Below are positions 45,697-57,800 of a stretch of 64,000 bases of DNA, piece after piece (position 1 is the first letter of the stretch; every line of letters begins with the position of its first letter). The stretch spans positions 2,606,501 to 2,670,500 of the forward strand of contig NC_135241.1 in the NCBI RefSeq assembly GCF_947623445.1, in the 5' to 3' direction. The translations under genes and the position numbers were made by a program. The DNA is from Clavelina lepadiformis (lineage: Eukaryota; Chordata; Ascidiacea; Aplousobranchia; Clavelinidae). The notes below the pieces were generated by a model. That model searched no databases, was not told where the DNA came from, and saw nothing but the letters and a program-made list of their open reading frames with translations.

Positions 45697-46048
45697 TGTA
45701 AAAGTGTATTTCGCAACATAGTATTTGTTTAACAACCAAAGCCCTCGTATTTCGATTTCTGACAATAATGTAGTGATTGGACGTGCCTGCCATGCAGTCG
45801 TTAACTTCTGTTGCATTTGTTTTTGCGCTGTGTTTTGTTGCGTTCTCCTTTGCGGCCGAGAGCGCTTTTCCGTGCTTGATTGAGCACACGTGTATTTCTT
45901 TCGACTCGTACGTGTCCAACAAGGAGTCGCCCAGTCAGTCCTGATTTAAGCTCCTGAAATGAGCTGTGAATGACAACTTAACTGAGCTGCTTTTAATAAA
46001 AGATGTGCCTACTGTGTATCTAAGAGTGAGGACAAGCAAAACGTAACA
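45697..46048 (+). repeat. 5' LTR of element 1
   Basis: Starts TGTAAAAGTG, similar to the start of element 2's LTR, and ends GTAACA just before the primer-binding site. Shares with the 3' LTR the block CCGTGCTTGATT(G/A)AGCACACG, the CTCCTGAAATGAGCTGTGA block and AATAAAAGATGTG. The left boundary is uncertain (45697 by homology; 45809 if only the inter-LTR match is used). Confidence 0.65.
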
Positions 46049-46111
46049 CTGGCGAGCACGGCAGGACCTCTTAGATACACAGAAGATTTTATCAAGTTTT
46101 ACTGTAGAAGC

Positions 46112-46825
46112 ATGAATTTTTTTTACTCTCCGCCTCGTTACCAACGTGGCAATAGTTTTTCATCTTTTCTGAAAGAATCCGAATCCTTCTGCGACAGCGT
46201 TAAAGCATCGGATGCGGCAAAGAAACATGCATTTCTACAAAGCTTGCCGGAAGACATGAAGTTCTCCTTGACCGATGGTCGTAAAGAACTATACGAGCTT
46301 AGTTGTGATGAACTCATTCAACAAGCAAAAGACACGGCTTCAGGTCTATCTTCACAAAAGCATGCCATGCAACAACTCTTTCAGCGCACTCAAGGTTTTG
46401 ACGAATCCGTAAGAAGCTTTCTTGAAGCTATAGCCCAATTGGGAAAAATGGCTTATCCAAAAGACGAACAGCATGAAATGCGCAGCAGTGTGCTGTACAA
46501 CCTACTCGTTCAAGGACTGAGAGACCGTCAACAAGCCTCTCAAATCTTACGCGATAACTCTAAAAATGTACAACCGGATTTTTATGCCACAGCAAAGAGC
46601 ATTATTGAAAACGCAGAACGGACGCATCATGAACCACGTATAATGACGTCAGAAGTAGCAGCGGTGACAGGAGATCACCAGGACGTATCCCAATTAAAAA
46701 GAACTGTCGAAAAACTTCAGGACGAAATTTTCCAGCTGCGAAAAGAAATGAAGACAGCAAGAAAACCTCGGGAAGAGAGAAGAAGACTGTGGGGAATATG
46801 GTCACATTGCTCGACGCTGTCATAG
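46112..46825 (+). CDS. Gag-like protein of LTR element 1
   Basis: A 237-aa frame with capsid-like helices; MAYPKDEQHEMR and QGLRDRQQASQIL match the gag of element 2 (CYPKDEDSHLKN, KGLRDRQLASSI). The end is coiled-coil-like and runs out of frame where a zinc knuckle should be: another frame shows CGEYGHIARRC, but the first Cys of the CCHC set is missing. Either the knuckle has decayed or it was read by frameshift. Gag packages the RNA in virus-like particles. Confidence 0.7.
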   Translation: MNFFYSPPRYQRGNSFSSFLKESESFCDSVKASDAAKKHAFLQSLPEDMKFSLTDGRKELYELSCDELIQQAKDTASGLSSQKHAMQQLFQRTQGFDESVRSFLEAIAQLGKMAYPKDEQHEMRSSVLYNLLVQGLRDRQQASQILRDNSKNVQPDFYATAKSIIENAERTHHEPRIMTSEVAAVTGDHQDVSQLKRTVEKLQDEIFQLRKEMKTARKPREERRRLWGIWSHCSTLS

Positions 46826-46910
46826 GTAGCGTGCAAGAAACCTTCGACGTGTTTTTGATGTACATGGAACTAACAGCAATCCACCACGGGAAATCTACCA
46901 GGTTCAAACT

Positions 46911-49900
46911 ATGGATCAGGACTTGCATAGGTATGCCAACATAAACATTAATGAGAGTTCAGTGTTTGCTTTGATTGACACTGGGGCTACCGTTACAGTT
47001 ATAAGTAAAAATTTGTATGATACGCTACAAACAACATTGACAAAATGCCCTACCGGAATTGGTTTTGTGGGTGCTGGAGGTAAGCCTATAAAAATGTTGG
47101 GCAGATGTAAGGTAAAAATCTCAGTCGCCGGTTGTATAGAATTTTGCGATGTTTATGTCTGCGACTCTATCGCTGATCATTGTATCTTGGGAATTGATTA
47201 TTTGCAACATAACCGGTGTATCGTAAATTATGAAAAAATGTTTTTAAAAGCAGGAGGTGGCACCATTCCCCTACTGAAATTCCCAGGCCTAGCAAATAGT
47301 CATGTCGTTAAGTTGTTAACTTGTTAGATTGTGCACGTATTCCTCCCTTCACCGAACTACTACTCCCTGGGACATTTGACGGCCAACCAGACATGCCAGA
47401 TGTGGAAGTTTTGATCGAACGCCTTAACAACGTTCAAGAGAAATGGAATGTTGCAGTCGCGGAGTATGTTACCCCTACTCAAGCCAATTTAGTCCAGTTA
47501 CGCTTGGCAAATCCATCAAACGTCGAAATAGTAATTCCAAGCGGGTCTTCCGTGGCAAGAGTTGTTCCAATTGTAGGTGAAGGCAATATTCAATATACAA
47601 ACGCTTACTCAATTCTTCCTATTACAGAGATTAAGTTTGCCGACGTTGAGTTGTCTGCACTGCACGATGAGTTATGTTTGGACAAATTGGAACTGTCAGA
47701 AGTTGAACGTCAAAAGCTGTTTTCCGTAATCTCTTCCTATCGTGATGTATTTTCGTTGCACCCGTACGATATTGGACAAACAGAACTGGTCGAACACTCA
47801 AGCGAAACTGGAGACTCGCTCCCTATACGACAGCACCCAAGATGCTTGTCTCAACCCCAAAAGCAAAAGGTAAATGAACTAATTGAGGATATGTGTGACA
47901 AAGAAATTATTCAACCTTCTCAATCACCTTGGGCTAGTCCAATTGTATTAGTTCGCAAAAAAGACGGTGATGTGCGGTTTTGCATCGATTACCGTAAGCT
48001 GAATAACTGTACAAAAAAGTCTAGTTCTCCATTACCTCGAATTGATGAAAGCTTAGACCAATTGTCTGGATGTCGTTACTTTTCAACTTTAGACCTTCGT
48101 TCGGGCTACTGGCAAATTAAAATGAAACCCTCCGATAAACCAAAAACTGCTTTCACGTGTTATAAAGGACTCTATGAATTTAATGTTATACCTTTTGGAC
48201 TTTGTAATGCGTCGTCAACCTTCCAGCACTTAATGAGAGTGGTGATAAACGGCGTTGAGTGGAATGGTGCGATTGCTTATTTAGACGATATTATCGTGTA
48301 CAGTCGCACATTTAACGAACATATGGAACATTTGGAAAACGTTTTCTCCCGACTTCGACAAGCTGGCCTGAAGCTCGGACCTTCCAAATGTAATTTACTT
48401 AAGGAAAAAGTAAAATTTCTTGACCACGTTGTATCACATGAAGGGATATCGTGCGACCCACAAAAAGTAGAAGACGTTTCTAATTGGCCAACACCGAAAA
48501 CATTGAAAGAAGTTCGCCAATTTTTGGGCTTGTCATCCTATAATCGGAAGTTTATTCCAAGTTATTCTCAGATTGCATCACCACTGAACAATTTAGCGCA
48601 CTCAACTAAAAAGCGCTTTTTGTGGACAGAAGAATGTAAAAAGGCGTTCGGGCTGCTTAAAGAATTGCTGACAAAATCTCAGTTCTCCGATACCCCGACC
48701 TATCCAAACCTTTTATTGTTGACACAGACGCATGTAACACAGCTGTTGGTTGCGTTTTTTCGCAACTAGTGAATGGCGAAGAACATCCCGTCACGTACAG
48801 TAGTAGATCGCTCACCAAAACCGAGCGAAATTACTCAACAACCAGGAAAGAGCTGCTAGCGGTCATTCACGCGTTAAAGGTTTTTCGATGCTATTTAACC
48901 GAAGAGTTCCTGCTTAGAACAGATCACGCATCTCTTCGTTGGCTGTGGGAATCACGAGACACATATGGACAATGCGCTCGCTGGTTCGATTTCTTGTGCA
49001 ATTTTAACTTTAAATTAATTCACCGCGCAGGAAGGAAACACACGAATGCCGACTCGCTTAGCCGTCGACCTTGTTCAGATGATACTATAAGGGCAGAGCA
49101 ATTAGACCCCTTGTTTCCGTTTCAAACTGACAGCAGCTATGAAAGTTCAACTTCCGCCAAAGAATACCAAGTGTGTTTGATGGATTTTTCAGAAGCATCT
49201 GGATGGTCAACCGAAAACACTATTAAGGCGCAGCAAAAAGATCCAGTGTTGAAAAGACTGTTTCAGTGGATGAGCCAGGAACGCCGACCATCATTCAAAA
49301 AAGTGAAAAATGACAGCAAAGCCCTGCGTCACTATTGGAATATATTTGGTGAGATTTTTCTACATAATGGTATGCTATATCGAAGAATCGAGAATTCTGT
49401 GGAAGAAGTTTATGCTCAGTTGCTGGTGCCCTCAACAATGAAGAATGATGTGTTGAAGTCTGTTCACGATTTGATTCACGGAGGTGGACACATGGGTGTC
49501 AAAAGGACGTTTGCCAGGTTAAAGGAGCGTTTTTTCTGGCCATTTTGCCACAAAGATGTCGAAACATACTGCAAAGAGTGTTGCTTGTGCGATTTAAGAA
49601 AAGTACCAAGGCGAATTGTTCGTGCCTCATTATAAGTTCCGTCAAAAGAAAATACACCTATGCAGAAAGTTGAAATCGACGTATTAAGCGGTCTACCCGA
49701 AACACGAAACGGCAACCGTTATATTCTTGTCGTTTGTGACACCTACACGAAATACATGCAGTGTTGGCCAATGAAATTTCAAAATGCCAAAGATACTGCT
49801 TATTTGCTTTACCACCGTTGGGTGACGATACATAGCGTCCCAGAAACAATTCACTCCGACCAGGGCCGGAATTTCGAAAGTATTCTTTTTCAAGAGCTCT

Positions 49901-50796
49901 CACGCTTAATGGGCTGCAACAAGACAAGAACCAGCCCGTATCACGCAATGGGAAACGGTGGTGTGGAAAGAAACAATCAGACCATAATTGCGATTTTAAA
50001 AAATTACGTTCAGGTTGACCCAACTTCTTGGGATGATGCGCTCTCATCGGTTAGCGCTACTTACAATGCAAGTGTTCACGAGGAAACTGGAGTTTCTCCT
50101 CATTACTTACTCACCGGAAGGAATCTGAGGTTGCCTGCAGATCTTATTAGTAAAGCACCAATTTTTACCCCAAAGTGTGAAGACATCCTTCATCTGCAAG
50201 ACAGAATGAAATTGGTTCACCAAACAGTGCAATCAAGGTTGGGAAAACGTAGGTTGCAAATGAAGAAGCGTTACGACGAAAAGGCGTTTGACGATCGGTA
50301 TGAAGAGGGTGATGCGGTCCTGTTGCGAGACGAGGCTCTTCGAAAACATGAAACAAGAAAGTTTCATTTTCCTTATAAAGGCCCTTACGTGGTTAAAAAA
50401 GTTATTCCTCCTGTAAACTATATGATAGAAAATCGCGAAGGTAAAACCTGTACGGTACATTTTAATCGACTGAAAAGAAGTTTTGGCAATTTTTACAGAT
50501 CGGTGGACAATCCTGTTTCAGAAGGTGTGAGCGAAAGTGAAGGGCAAAATTCTCGCTCAACATATCCGACAAACAACAGCCATCACTTTCGTGCATGCTG
50601 CAGTCCGGAACCAGAAATAACGTCTACTAATTATAATCAGCTGCGACCAGGGGTGTACATAGTGCCGGAAAATATTCAGAACGCAGTTCAGAATAATAGT
50701 TTAGTAACCGATGATGTTTTACATTCTCCAACCCGTCCACAACGCATTAAACGGAGACCTTTTTTTTACCCAGATGTCGAAGGTAGAATACGATAA
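46911..50796 (+). pseudogene. Pol polyprotein of LTR element 1 with a few disabling lesions
   Basis: Protease frame 46911-47327 with catalytic ALIDTGAT; reverse transcriptase 47321-48769 with AYLDDIIVY active site; RNase H then integrase zinc finger 48769-49635 (HDLIHGGGHMGVKR ... CKECCLCD); integrase core 49660-50796 with DDE residues in EIDVLSG, HSDQGRNF and GVERNN, followed by a GPY/F-type module (KGPYVVKKV). Lesions: frameshift near 47310-47320 at a duplicated TTGTTA, an apparent 1-base deletion near 48680 at the RT/RNase H boundary, and an in-frame TAA at 49633-49635 before the integrase core. Apart from these the domains are conserved, which points to recent inactivation. Confidence 0.85.
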
Positions 50797-51124
50797 TCGA
50801 CGCATCTTTTCTCTTCACTCACGCACGTTTACATAGAGTTATGAATAGTAAATTTTTGTGTTTTGTTTCCGTGCTTTTATACGTGTTTTATATTGAGATT
50901 ATATATTTTTATATTGTTATATTATTTTTTTTATACTACGATTTTACAGGTGATTTATGTATTTGTTGTTTGGGTGTCTATTTGGGTGATCGTTTTTTTT
51001 TTTGCACGTCATTTTTGTATTGTTCACTTCCTGGTTTTCACTTCGTTTTGTTTTTGTAGGACATGCGTTGTATTTCTGGGCAAGCATTTGTTGAGTGTTT
51101 GCAATTTTGTGGGTGGGAGGAGAG

Positions 51125-51338
51125 TGTTGCATTTGTTTTGCGTTGTGTCTGCCCTGCCGCGTTCTCTCTTGAGGCCTACTGCGTTTTCCGTGCTTGATTA
51201 AGCACACGTGTCTTTTCATTGACGTGTATACCAGCCAAGTAGTCGTACAGTCAGTTTTGATATTGAAGCTCCTGAAATGAGCTGTGACAACGAGAACTTA
51301 ACTAAACTGTTTTTAAATAAAAGATGTGTCTGTAAACA
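51125..51338 (+). repeat. 3' LTR of element 1 (part alignable with the 5' LTR)
   Basis: Alignable from TGTTGCATTTG at 51125; ends near CTGTAAACA at 51338, about 35 bp shorter internally than the 5' LTR end. It abuts the SLC6 copy C fragment directly. Confidence 0.6.
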
Positions 51339-51339
51339 A

Positions 51340-52825
51340 AAGCTTTAGTAATGCAAGGAAATAACAATATTAGCCACATTCTGCACCTTTCATTGCTGGA
51401 ACCATCTCCCAGGCTTTCACAGGTGACAAGCTTGTGTGTTGACCCAAAGACACTTGTAGTATTAACTGGGGGAGAGCCACAACAAGTAATGTAATCAAAT
51501 ATGGAATTAGAAAAGCTCCTGTAGAAATAGATCACGGAATGTCGTTTTATACTACTTAGTCCAAAATTTCCAATAATACGATTTACTATCAAGCCATCAA
51601 CCATTTCTTATGACTTGTATGAAAATTCACGACAAGTTATATAATAAACAGCAAGCACAGTATCATTAAGTATTAGCTTAAAAACGATTCAGTACAAATG
51701 CTATATGCATATAATACTAAGATTGTGCAAAACTTGTTTGCGCATGTGACTTACCTCCTCCGTTTCGGTAACATAGATAAGGAAACCTCCACATATTTCC
51801 CAAGCCAACTGAAGAGCCTACCGTTATGAAAAGAAAATCAAAACGATTTGTCCATTTCTCACGCATGTTGTCGCTAATGCTTTTACGAGAATTCTCTATC
51901 TCCCTATAGTACCTTTCAGAAATCGCCTGTTCAACGAAAAAATTCGACAAATAAATTTTAAACTGAAAAATTGAAGCAATGACTGAATTAAGTAGAATTT
52001 ATTTCTTCTTGCAAACCGATTTATAATAAATTTCTAAACGTACCTAAGTGCTAGAACCAAGGCGTGATAATCCTGTAAAATATTCAGCTTCCTGCTGTTT
52101 AAATTATGGCAAACGTTAGCAAAAGTTTAAAGAATTTCTGGGAAAGGAAAAACAAAAACAGCATCAGCAGGAAATGGTTTCATTCGTCACTTCGGTTTGT
52201 TGATAACTGATCGAGAAATTCCTTAAGATGCTGCAATACACTGTAAGTCATGCAAACACTTTGATTCTCATGTTATTATTTTGCACACGTTTGTCGAATG
52301 AAGTGTTTAAATCTGTATTTGACGTTTTGTCCTACAAGTGTTTAATTTTCATGAGTTATTTCCTAAATATGTTTGAATTGTGAATGTTTAAGTCTTAAAG
52401 GAGTAGCCACACTTAGTTTATTTGTAAATGAAATTACGAAAATGAATGAACGAACATTAAAGCAAACAAAACACGGAAAGAATACGTTTGATAAAGTTCA
52501 GTTACATGCATCGCTTAGCAGTTTGGTACAACTTCATATATTCTATGAAACGTGCAGATTTAAACACAGGATTCTTTGAATCCTGTTAAAGCTCAACTTG
52601 TAAAAACGTTAACAGTTGATATGAGGTGAGTTAGGCAATGATAATACACAATGGCATGATAATACACAGTTCAGAGCCGGCCTTCTACTAGCATTTATAG
52701 GTGCAGGTAGATAGATGCCATCTGCCACGATGAAGCTTTCAAACAATTTAAAACGACGAAGCACTTCAAACAAACATAAATCAAGTAATAGGAATAAAAA
52801 TTGTAGATTTTGTTTTAAATCGGTC
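51340..52825 (-). repeat. SLC6 duplication block C (5' fragment)
   Basis: Holds about 45 bp of SLC6 intron 2, exons 2 and 1 and about 950 bp of 5' flank homologous to 32010-32990 of block A. It stops at the 3' LTR of element 1, so all sequence downstream of intron 2 is missing. Confidence 0.8.
51387..51866 (-). pseudogene. SLC6 copy C, truncated to exons 1-2
   Basis: Exon 1 51755-51866 ([28 protein letters not shown]) and exon 2 51387-51518 ([13 protein letters not shown]). Both keep splice sites and frame, and codon 59 is CAA (Gln) as in copy B. Exons 3-12 are absent, replaced by the LTR retrotransposon. At most it could give a fragment with TM1-TM2, so it cannot make a transporter. The frame is open upstream of the Met in this copy only ([19 protein letters not shown] stretch), unlike copies A and B. 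Confidence 0.85.
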
Positions 52826-53478
52826 TCATTAGTTGAAAACTTTATGGTTAAAATAGCAAAAATAGATGTAGACTAGGTTTGTAAACATCTCATTTATTTA
52901 GTTCTGATTTTAAATTAAATGGTTTTAAACGGTGTTGTCACCGATTTGATTTTCACAAATTTTGACATAATTTAAAATGACAAATGTAAAACTTTAAATA
53001 ATTTTAAAAATATGCAAGTAGAACTTTTCTTAAAATTATCACAATTTTGAAAACAGTCTCAAGCCAAACACTCTAATCATTCGCGATTAAACGCTTCAAG
53101 CGTTATTTTTCAGTAATACAATTCACTTTTAGACGTTTAGCGCCTTATTTAATTTGAAACTCTTCAAGATAAATCATAAAGCATAAAGTGTTTACTTTTG
53201 TAATCCTTAAAGATTTAAACTCTTGAAAACATCAAAAACACATAACACTTTAAACGTGTTTAAGTGTTTTAAAATTAAACACCTCGTTTACAATGAAGAC
53301 GCGCAAAATAAAATTCTTCGTGTCTTCCTGATATTTCCTGATACTTCCTGATACCAGAAACAAAATCTGTCTTCGTCGTTTCAATTTCTTGATATCTACA
53401 CGAGAAAATGTTCAAAAGACTTCCACATGCTGCAGCACATAAACAGTCACGATTCACTGTTGCTTCATTCTACACTTT
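52826..53478. other. Unassigned sequence between SLC6 block C and LTR element 2
   Basis: AT-rich; a short imperfect tandem TTCCTGATA(C/T) near 53325-53355. No gene recognised. Confidence 0.5.
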
Positions 53479-54002
53479 TGTGGCAAAATAATATTTCGCA
53501 CCATTGTTTGTTTGTTTATCGTGTGTTTTCCCACGCTTATATTTTTGTTAGTTAATTATCAGTTAGCTTTTATTCTGTTTGTTATCACCCAGATTTCTCT
53601 TGTCCACTGCCTTATTTCATGTTGTTTTCTTTGCCCCCTCAAGTGTTTCGAAGTGGTCGAACGCGGAATCATTACGTGTCCTTTTTCGGTTGGTGTCCCG
53701 CATGGGCTTCAGGCGGGGGTGGTTGCCTTCCTACAAAAACGTGGCCTTCGAAGGCAGTCGAGATACGAGCGTTCAGGACGAGGACCTGTCGTTTTCTTGG
53801 TCTCTCGGATCTGCTCTTGTTGCTTTTATTATATTTTATTAACTTATTTTGAATGTGTGTTCATAACGTTAAGCCTCGAAGGGAGAGGATTTTTTTTAAT
53901 CTCTTATGAAAATACAATCGAGCTACATTTAAAAACGTCCGTTGGCTTTGAGTGGGCCGTGAAAGCGGTAGAAAAGGATCTGGCAAAAGAAAATCTGTAA
54001 CA
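53479..54002 (+). repeat. 5' LTR of element 2
   Basis: 524 bp from TGTGGCAAAATAATA to CTGTAACA, followed by the primer-binding site. The first 80 bp recur at 59915-59998. Confidence 0.85.
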
Positions 54003-54063
54003 AATTGGCGAGCGCGCCAGGATCTACCGCCACTCCAGAGATTTCAAGCCTCATTACCCGCAC

Positions 54064-54668
54064 ATGGCTTTCAACCTGATGATGACACCACCTAGCTTCA
54101 ATTCAGGTGACGATCTCGCCGAGTTTTTGAAAGTTTTTAATTCTTATTGCGGCAGCGTTGAAGTATCCGATGATGTAAAAAGACACCTTTTTTGGATGCA
54201 ATCGATCAAAACCTGAAATAGAAGATTCAAGGGAAGGACAAAAATATATACAACATCTCTTTCAACACGTTGGTTGAGCGAGCCATCGAAGCAACCAACG
54301 GCGCAGAATTTTCTCACAATTTGCGCTTGGAGTTGATTCAACGTGTGCAACTGCCTCAGGAAGACGCACGGAATTTCGTCTACGCGCTGAAAGCCCTCGG
54401 CGACCGATGCTACCCTAAGGATGAAGACAGTCACCTAAAGAACGAACTACTCTATTTATGCTGGATCAAAGGCTTGAGGGACAGGCAATTGGCCAGCAGT
54501 ATCCCGGCAACTCTCAGGTATGAACGTAACTTTATGGAAGCGGCCGACGTCACTTTTAAATCTATTTCACAGATAATCCCATCTGTTGGCGTGGAATTGA
54601 TTCAAACCGGTACCTTCTACTACGGATACCTTCGATACCTTCTACTACGGATGTGTCCGTCATCCTAA
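54064..54668 (+). pseudogene. Gag remnant of LTR element 2
   Basis: Opens with ATG at 54064 (MAFNLMMTPPSFNSGDDL), hits a stop after about 50 codons, then continues in another frame from 54270 with a capsid-like segment homologous to element 1 gag (LGDRCYPKDEDSHLKNEL, GLRDRQLASSI). A separate frame at 54653-54874 covers the following linker. Confidence 0.75.
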
Positions 54669-54819
54669 GTAAACTGCAAGATATAGAACGTGAAACAAAA
54701 GCGTATCAAGAACGCAATGGTGACACGATCTCAGAATTAAGAGGCGACTTGAGGAAGGTCAACGATCGAATGGATGCAGCTTTGGGCAATTTTCTATACC
54801 GAGCTGATAAAATCAACCA

Positions 54820-57800
54820 TTGTCAACCAACAACGTCCGACGTCGTCGTAAGTGTTTTGGATGCGGTTCGGTAAGACACCTTGTAAAGGAATGTCCAAAA
54901 CGTATTCACAGCCTTTATAATTCTATTTACAGCAGTTGCAAAGGCCGACGGATGTCTACTCCAATGAATAATTTAGCAGAGGGGACTTCTACGGTTAAGT
55001 TGGAAAAAGTTGTTGACACTGGACACAAAGAAATCGCAGATTTGCGTCGTTTTGTGACTATAGTATTCCGGAATAAGCCAGTGTGTGCTTTGGTGGATAC
55101 CGGTGCCAGCGTTTCCCTCATTAAGAAATCACTTTGGGATGGGTTGAGCTCTGCTGAAAAAGGTCCCTTGTCAGCCTCCCCGTAGGGTACACGTTTTGTT
55201 GGAGCCGGCAGTAGTGATTTATCTATATTAGGAAAAGGTAAAGTCTCGTTCTCACTTGGAACATTAGCGTTTGAAGTTGATCTGTTTGTGTATTCCAATA
55301 TAGTCCACGATCTTATCATTGGTCTTGTCTTCCTTCAGTCTCATCATTGCGCTTTGTGTTATAATTCCATGAGCTTGTCCATAGGAGAAATAAAAGTTAC
55401 TCTGCTAACGGAACCGATCATCCCAAAACGCAAAGAAATTTTCATAACGGAGTCCGTGGTAGTTCCAGCTTCCTCCGAGATCCGCGTGATTGCCAAACTT
55501 ACAAACCATGTTAGCGGAGATAACTTCTCGTCCTCTTCAGTGTATGTGAAGCGGAATGTCGAATTTAACGCCAAGTATGGGATCTTGACTGCTAATTGTA
55601 TTGCAACACCCGTAGATGCGCGCATTCCGGTGTGGCTGGCAAACTTTAGTGATGACAATGTGGAAATACACAATAGTACACGGATTGCTACGGTTTTTCC
55701 CATTTCTGTTACAGGTAACGTACCTTGCGAATTGCCCGGCACATGTGCTTTAGTTGGGAAACCTGTTCGAAGAGACTGCGGTTGTGTTGGACGCGGTTGT
55801 ATAAATGCACCCGATAGTGTGAATGTAATCGAGAAGGGGAAGTGTAGTACCCCGGACCGGTGGAACAAGATAAAGGAAAACATCGGTATTGACGAAGGAT
55901 TTTCTAAAGAACAAAGGCAAGCGGTGCTGGCAATTCTACGAAAGCATCAAGGTGCGTTTTCAGTAAGCGGAAATGATCTTGGTCGCACTAATCTTATTCA
56001 TCACGCCATAGACACGGGCGGCGCCAGTCCATCGCGTCAAGCTCCACGGCGGATGGGCCCCCAACAGAAAAGAAAGGTGGAAACAATTATCAATGACATG
56101 CAGGAAGGTGATCTGATACGCCCATCCAAGTCACCTTGGTCCAGTTCAATCGTCTTGGTAAAGAAGAAATCAGGTGAAACGCGTTTCTGTATTGACTACC
56201 GCCAGGTCAATGCAAAAACAAAGAAAAATAGTTTTCTTTTTCCGCGTATTGACGACAGTCTCGATGAATTAGCGGGGTGTGAATATTTTTCTACTCTTGA
56301 TTTGAAATCTGGGTACTGGCAAATACCAATGGATGAGGCGTCCCGCGAGGCTACGGCTTTCACAAGCCACGTTGGTCTTTTTGAATTTAATGTGATGCCC
56401 ATGGGGTTGTGTAATTCTGCTGCCAGTTTTCAACGTCTAATGCGTATTGTTTTGCATGGGGTAGAGTGGAAAGGCGTTTTGGCTTATCTCGACGATGTAA
56501 TTGTGTACGGTCGTTCTTTTGAAGAACACCTGGAGAGACTTGAACTAGTTTTCGAACGGATAAAGGCGGCTGGTCTCACCCTTAAGCCTACAAAGTGTAC
56601 GTTGTTCAATGCTGAGGTTCACTTTATTGGTCACGTGGTCTCTCGACGAGGTGTCAAGTGTGATGCCAACATGACTCGCGCGGTTGTGGAGTGGCCGATA
56701 CCACGTTGCATTAAACACGTCAGACAGTTTGTCGGCCTGATTCGTACTATAGAAAATTTATTAAAAACTACGCGAATATTGCAGCTCCCTTGCATAAACT
56801 TACTGAGAAAGGAAAGAAGTTTTCTTGGACTAAAGAATGCCAAACGGCTTTTGAAAATTTGAAGGGCGCTTTAGTGAGCTCACCTGTTTTGCGGTATCCC
56901 GATTTCAAAATAACCCTTTCATATTGGACACCGATGCTTCCGATCTCGCCATAGGGTGTGTGTTATCGCAAAATGTTGGTGGTGGTGAACACGTGGTCGC
57001 TTATGGCAGCCGCTCCTTATCCAAAAGTGAGCGGAACTATTCTACGACAAGAAAGGAGTTGTTGGCGATAGTTTACGCGTCGAAGCTCTTTAGGTGCTAT
57101 TTACTTGGTAATAAATTTCTTCTTCGTACAGATCATGCTTCCCTCCGTTGGCTCTGGCGATCAAAGGAGATGTATGGCCAATGCGCGAGGTGGGTCGAGC
57201 ATCTGTAAGCCTACGAATTCGAACTTGTACATCGAGTTGGTAACAAACATCAGAATGCCGACGCTTTGAGCCGAGTTGAACTTGAAGAAACACCAGCTGA
57301 CTTTCCATACGTTGTGCAAGATCCATATTACGACTGTTACGACTGTTACGTCCTCCACACCATCGAGTTGCGCGAAGCATTAGGCTATTCCGTGGGAGAG
57401 ATCAAAGCCGCTCAGGAGGCTGATGAAAACATTTCACTCCTCTTTGAATGGCTACAAAAAGGAATCAGACCCAAGTACCAGTCCATCAAGAAGTTGTCAG
57501 CTGTTCTTCGTCATTATTGGTCAGTATTTGGCAAACTTTCACAACGAAACGGTATTCTTTACTATCGTGATGAGAACTGCATGCAACTTGGGGAAATTGT
57601 TTACAGGCTTATTTTACCCGCCAAACTGAGACTAAAAGTGCTCCGAAATCTTCATGATGACTGTGTTGGAGGTGGACATTTGGGCATTGCCAAAACTTCT
57701 TCCAAAATCCGCAATCGTTTTTATTGGGCAAAGTGGCGAAGAGAAGTCGAAGACTATTGTCGACGTTGCTTCGGCTGCGAGTTTAATAAGAAGCCATCCA

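Larger units (their letters stand above)
45697..51338 (+). mobile_element. Gypsy-type LTR retrotransposon 1, nearly complete
   Basis: Order LTR - primer-binding site (TGGCGAGCACGG, from 46050) - gag - protease - reverse transcriptase - RNase H - integrase - LTR; integrase after RNase H is the Gypsy arrangement. The 5' LTR was delimited by homology of its ends with element 2; the 3' LTR is shorter. No matching target duplication seen: the left flank ends GTCCTA and the right flank continues straight into intron 2 of SLC6 copy C. Coding lesions are few, so it was active recently. Confidence 0.85.
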
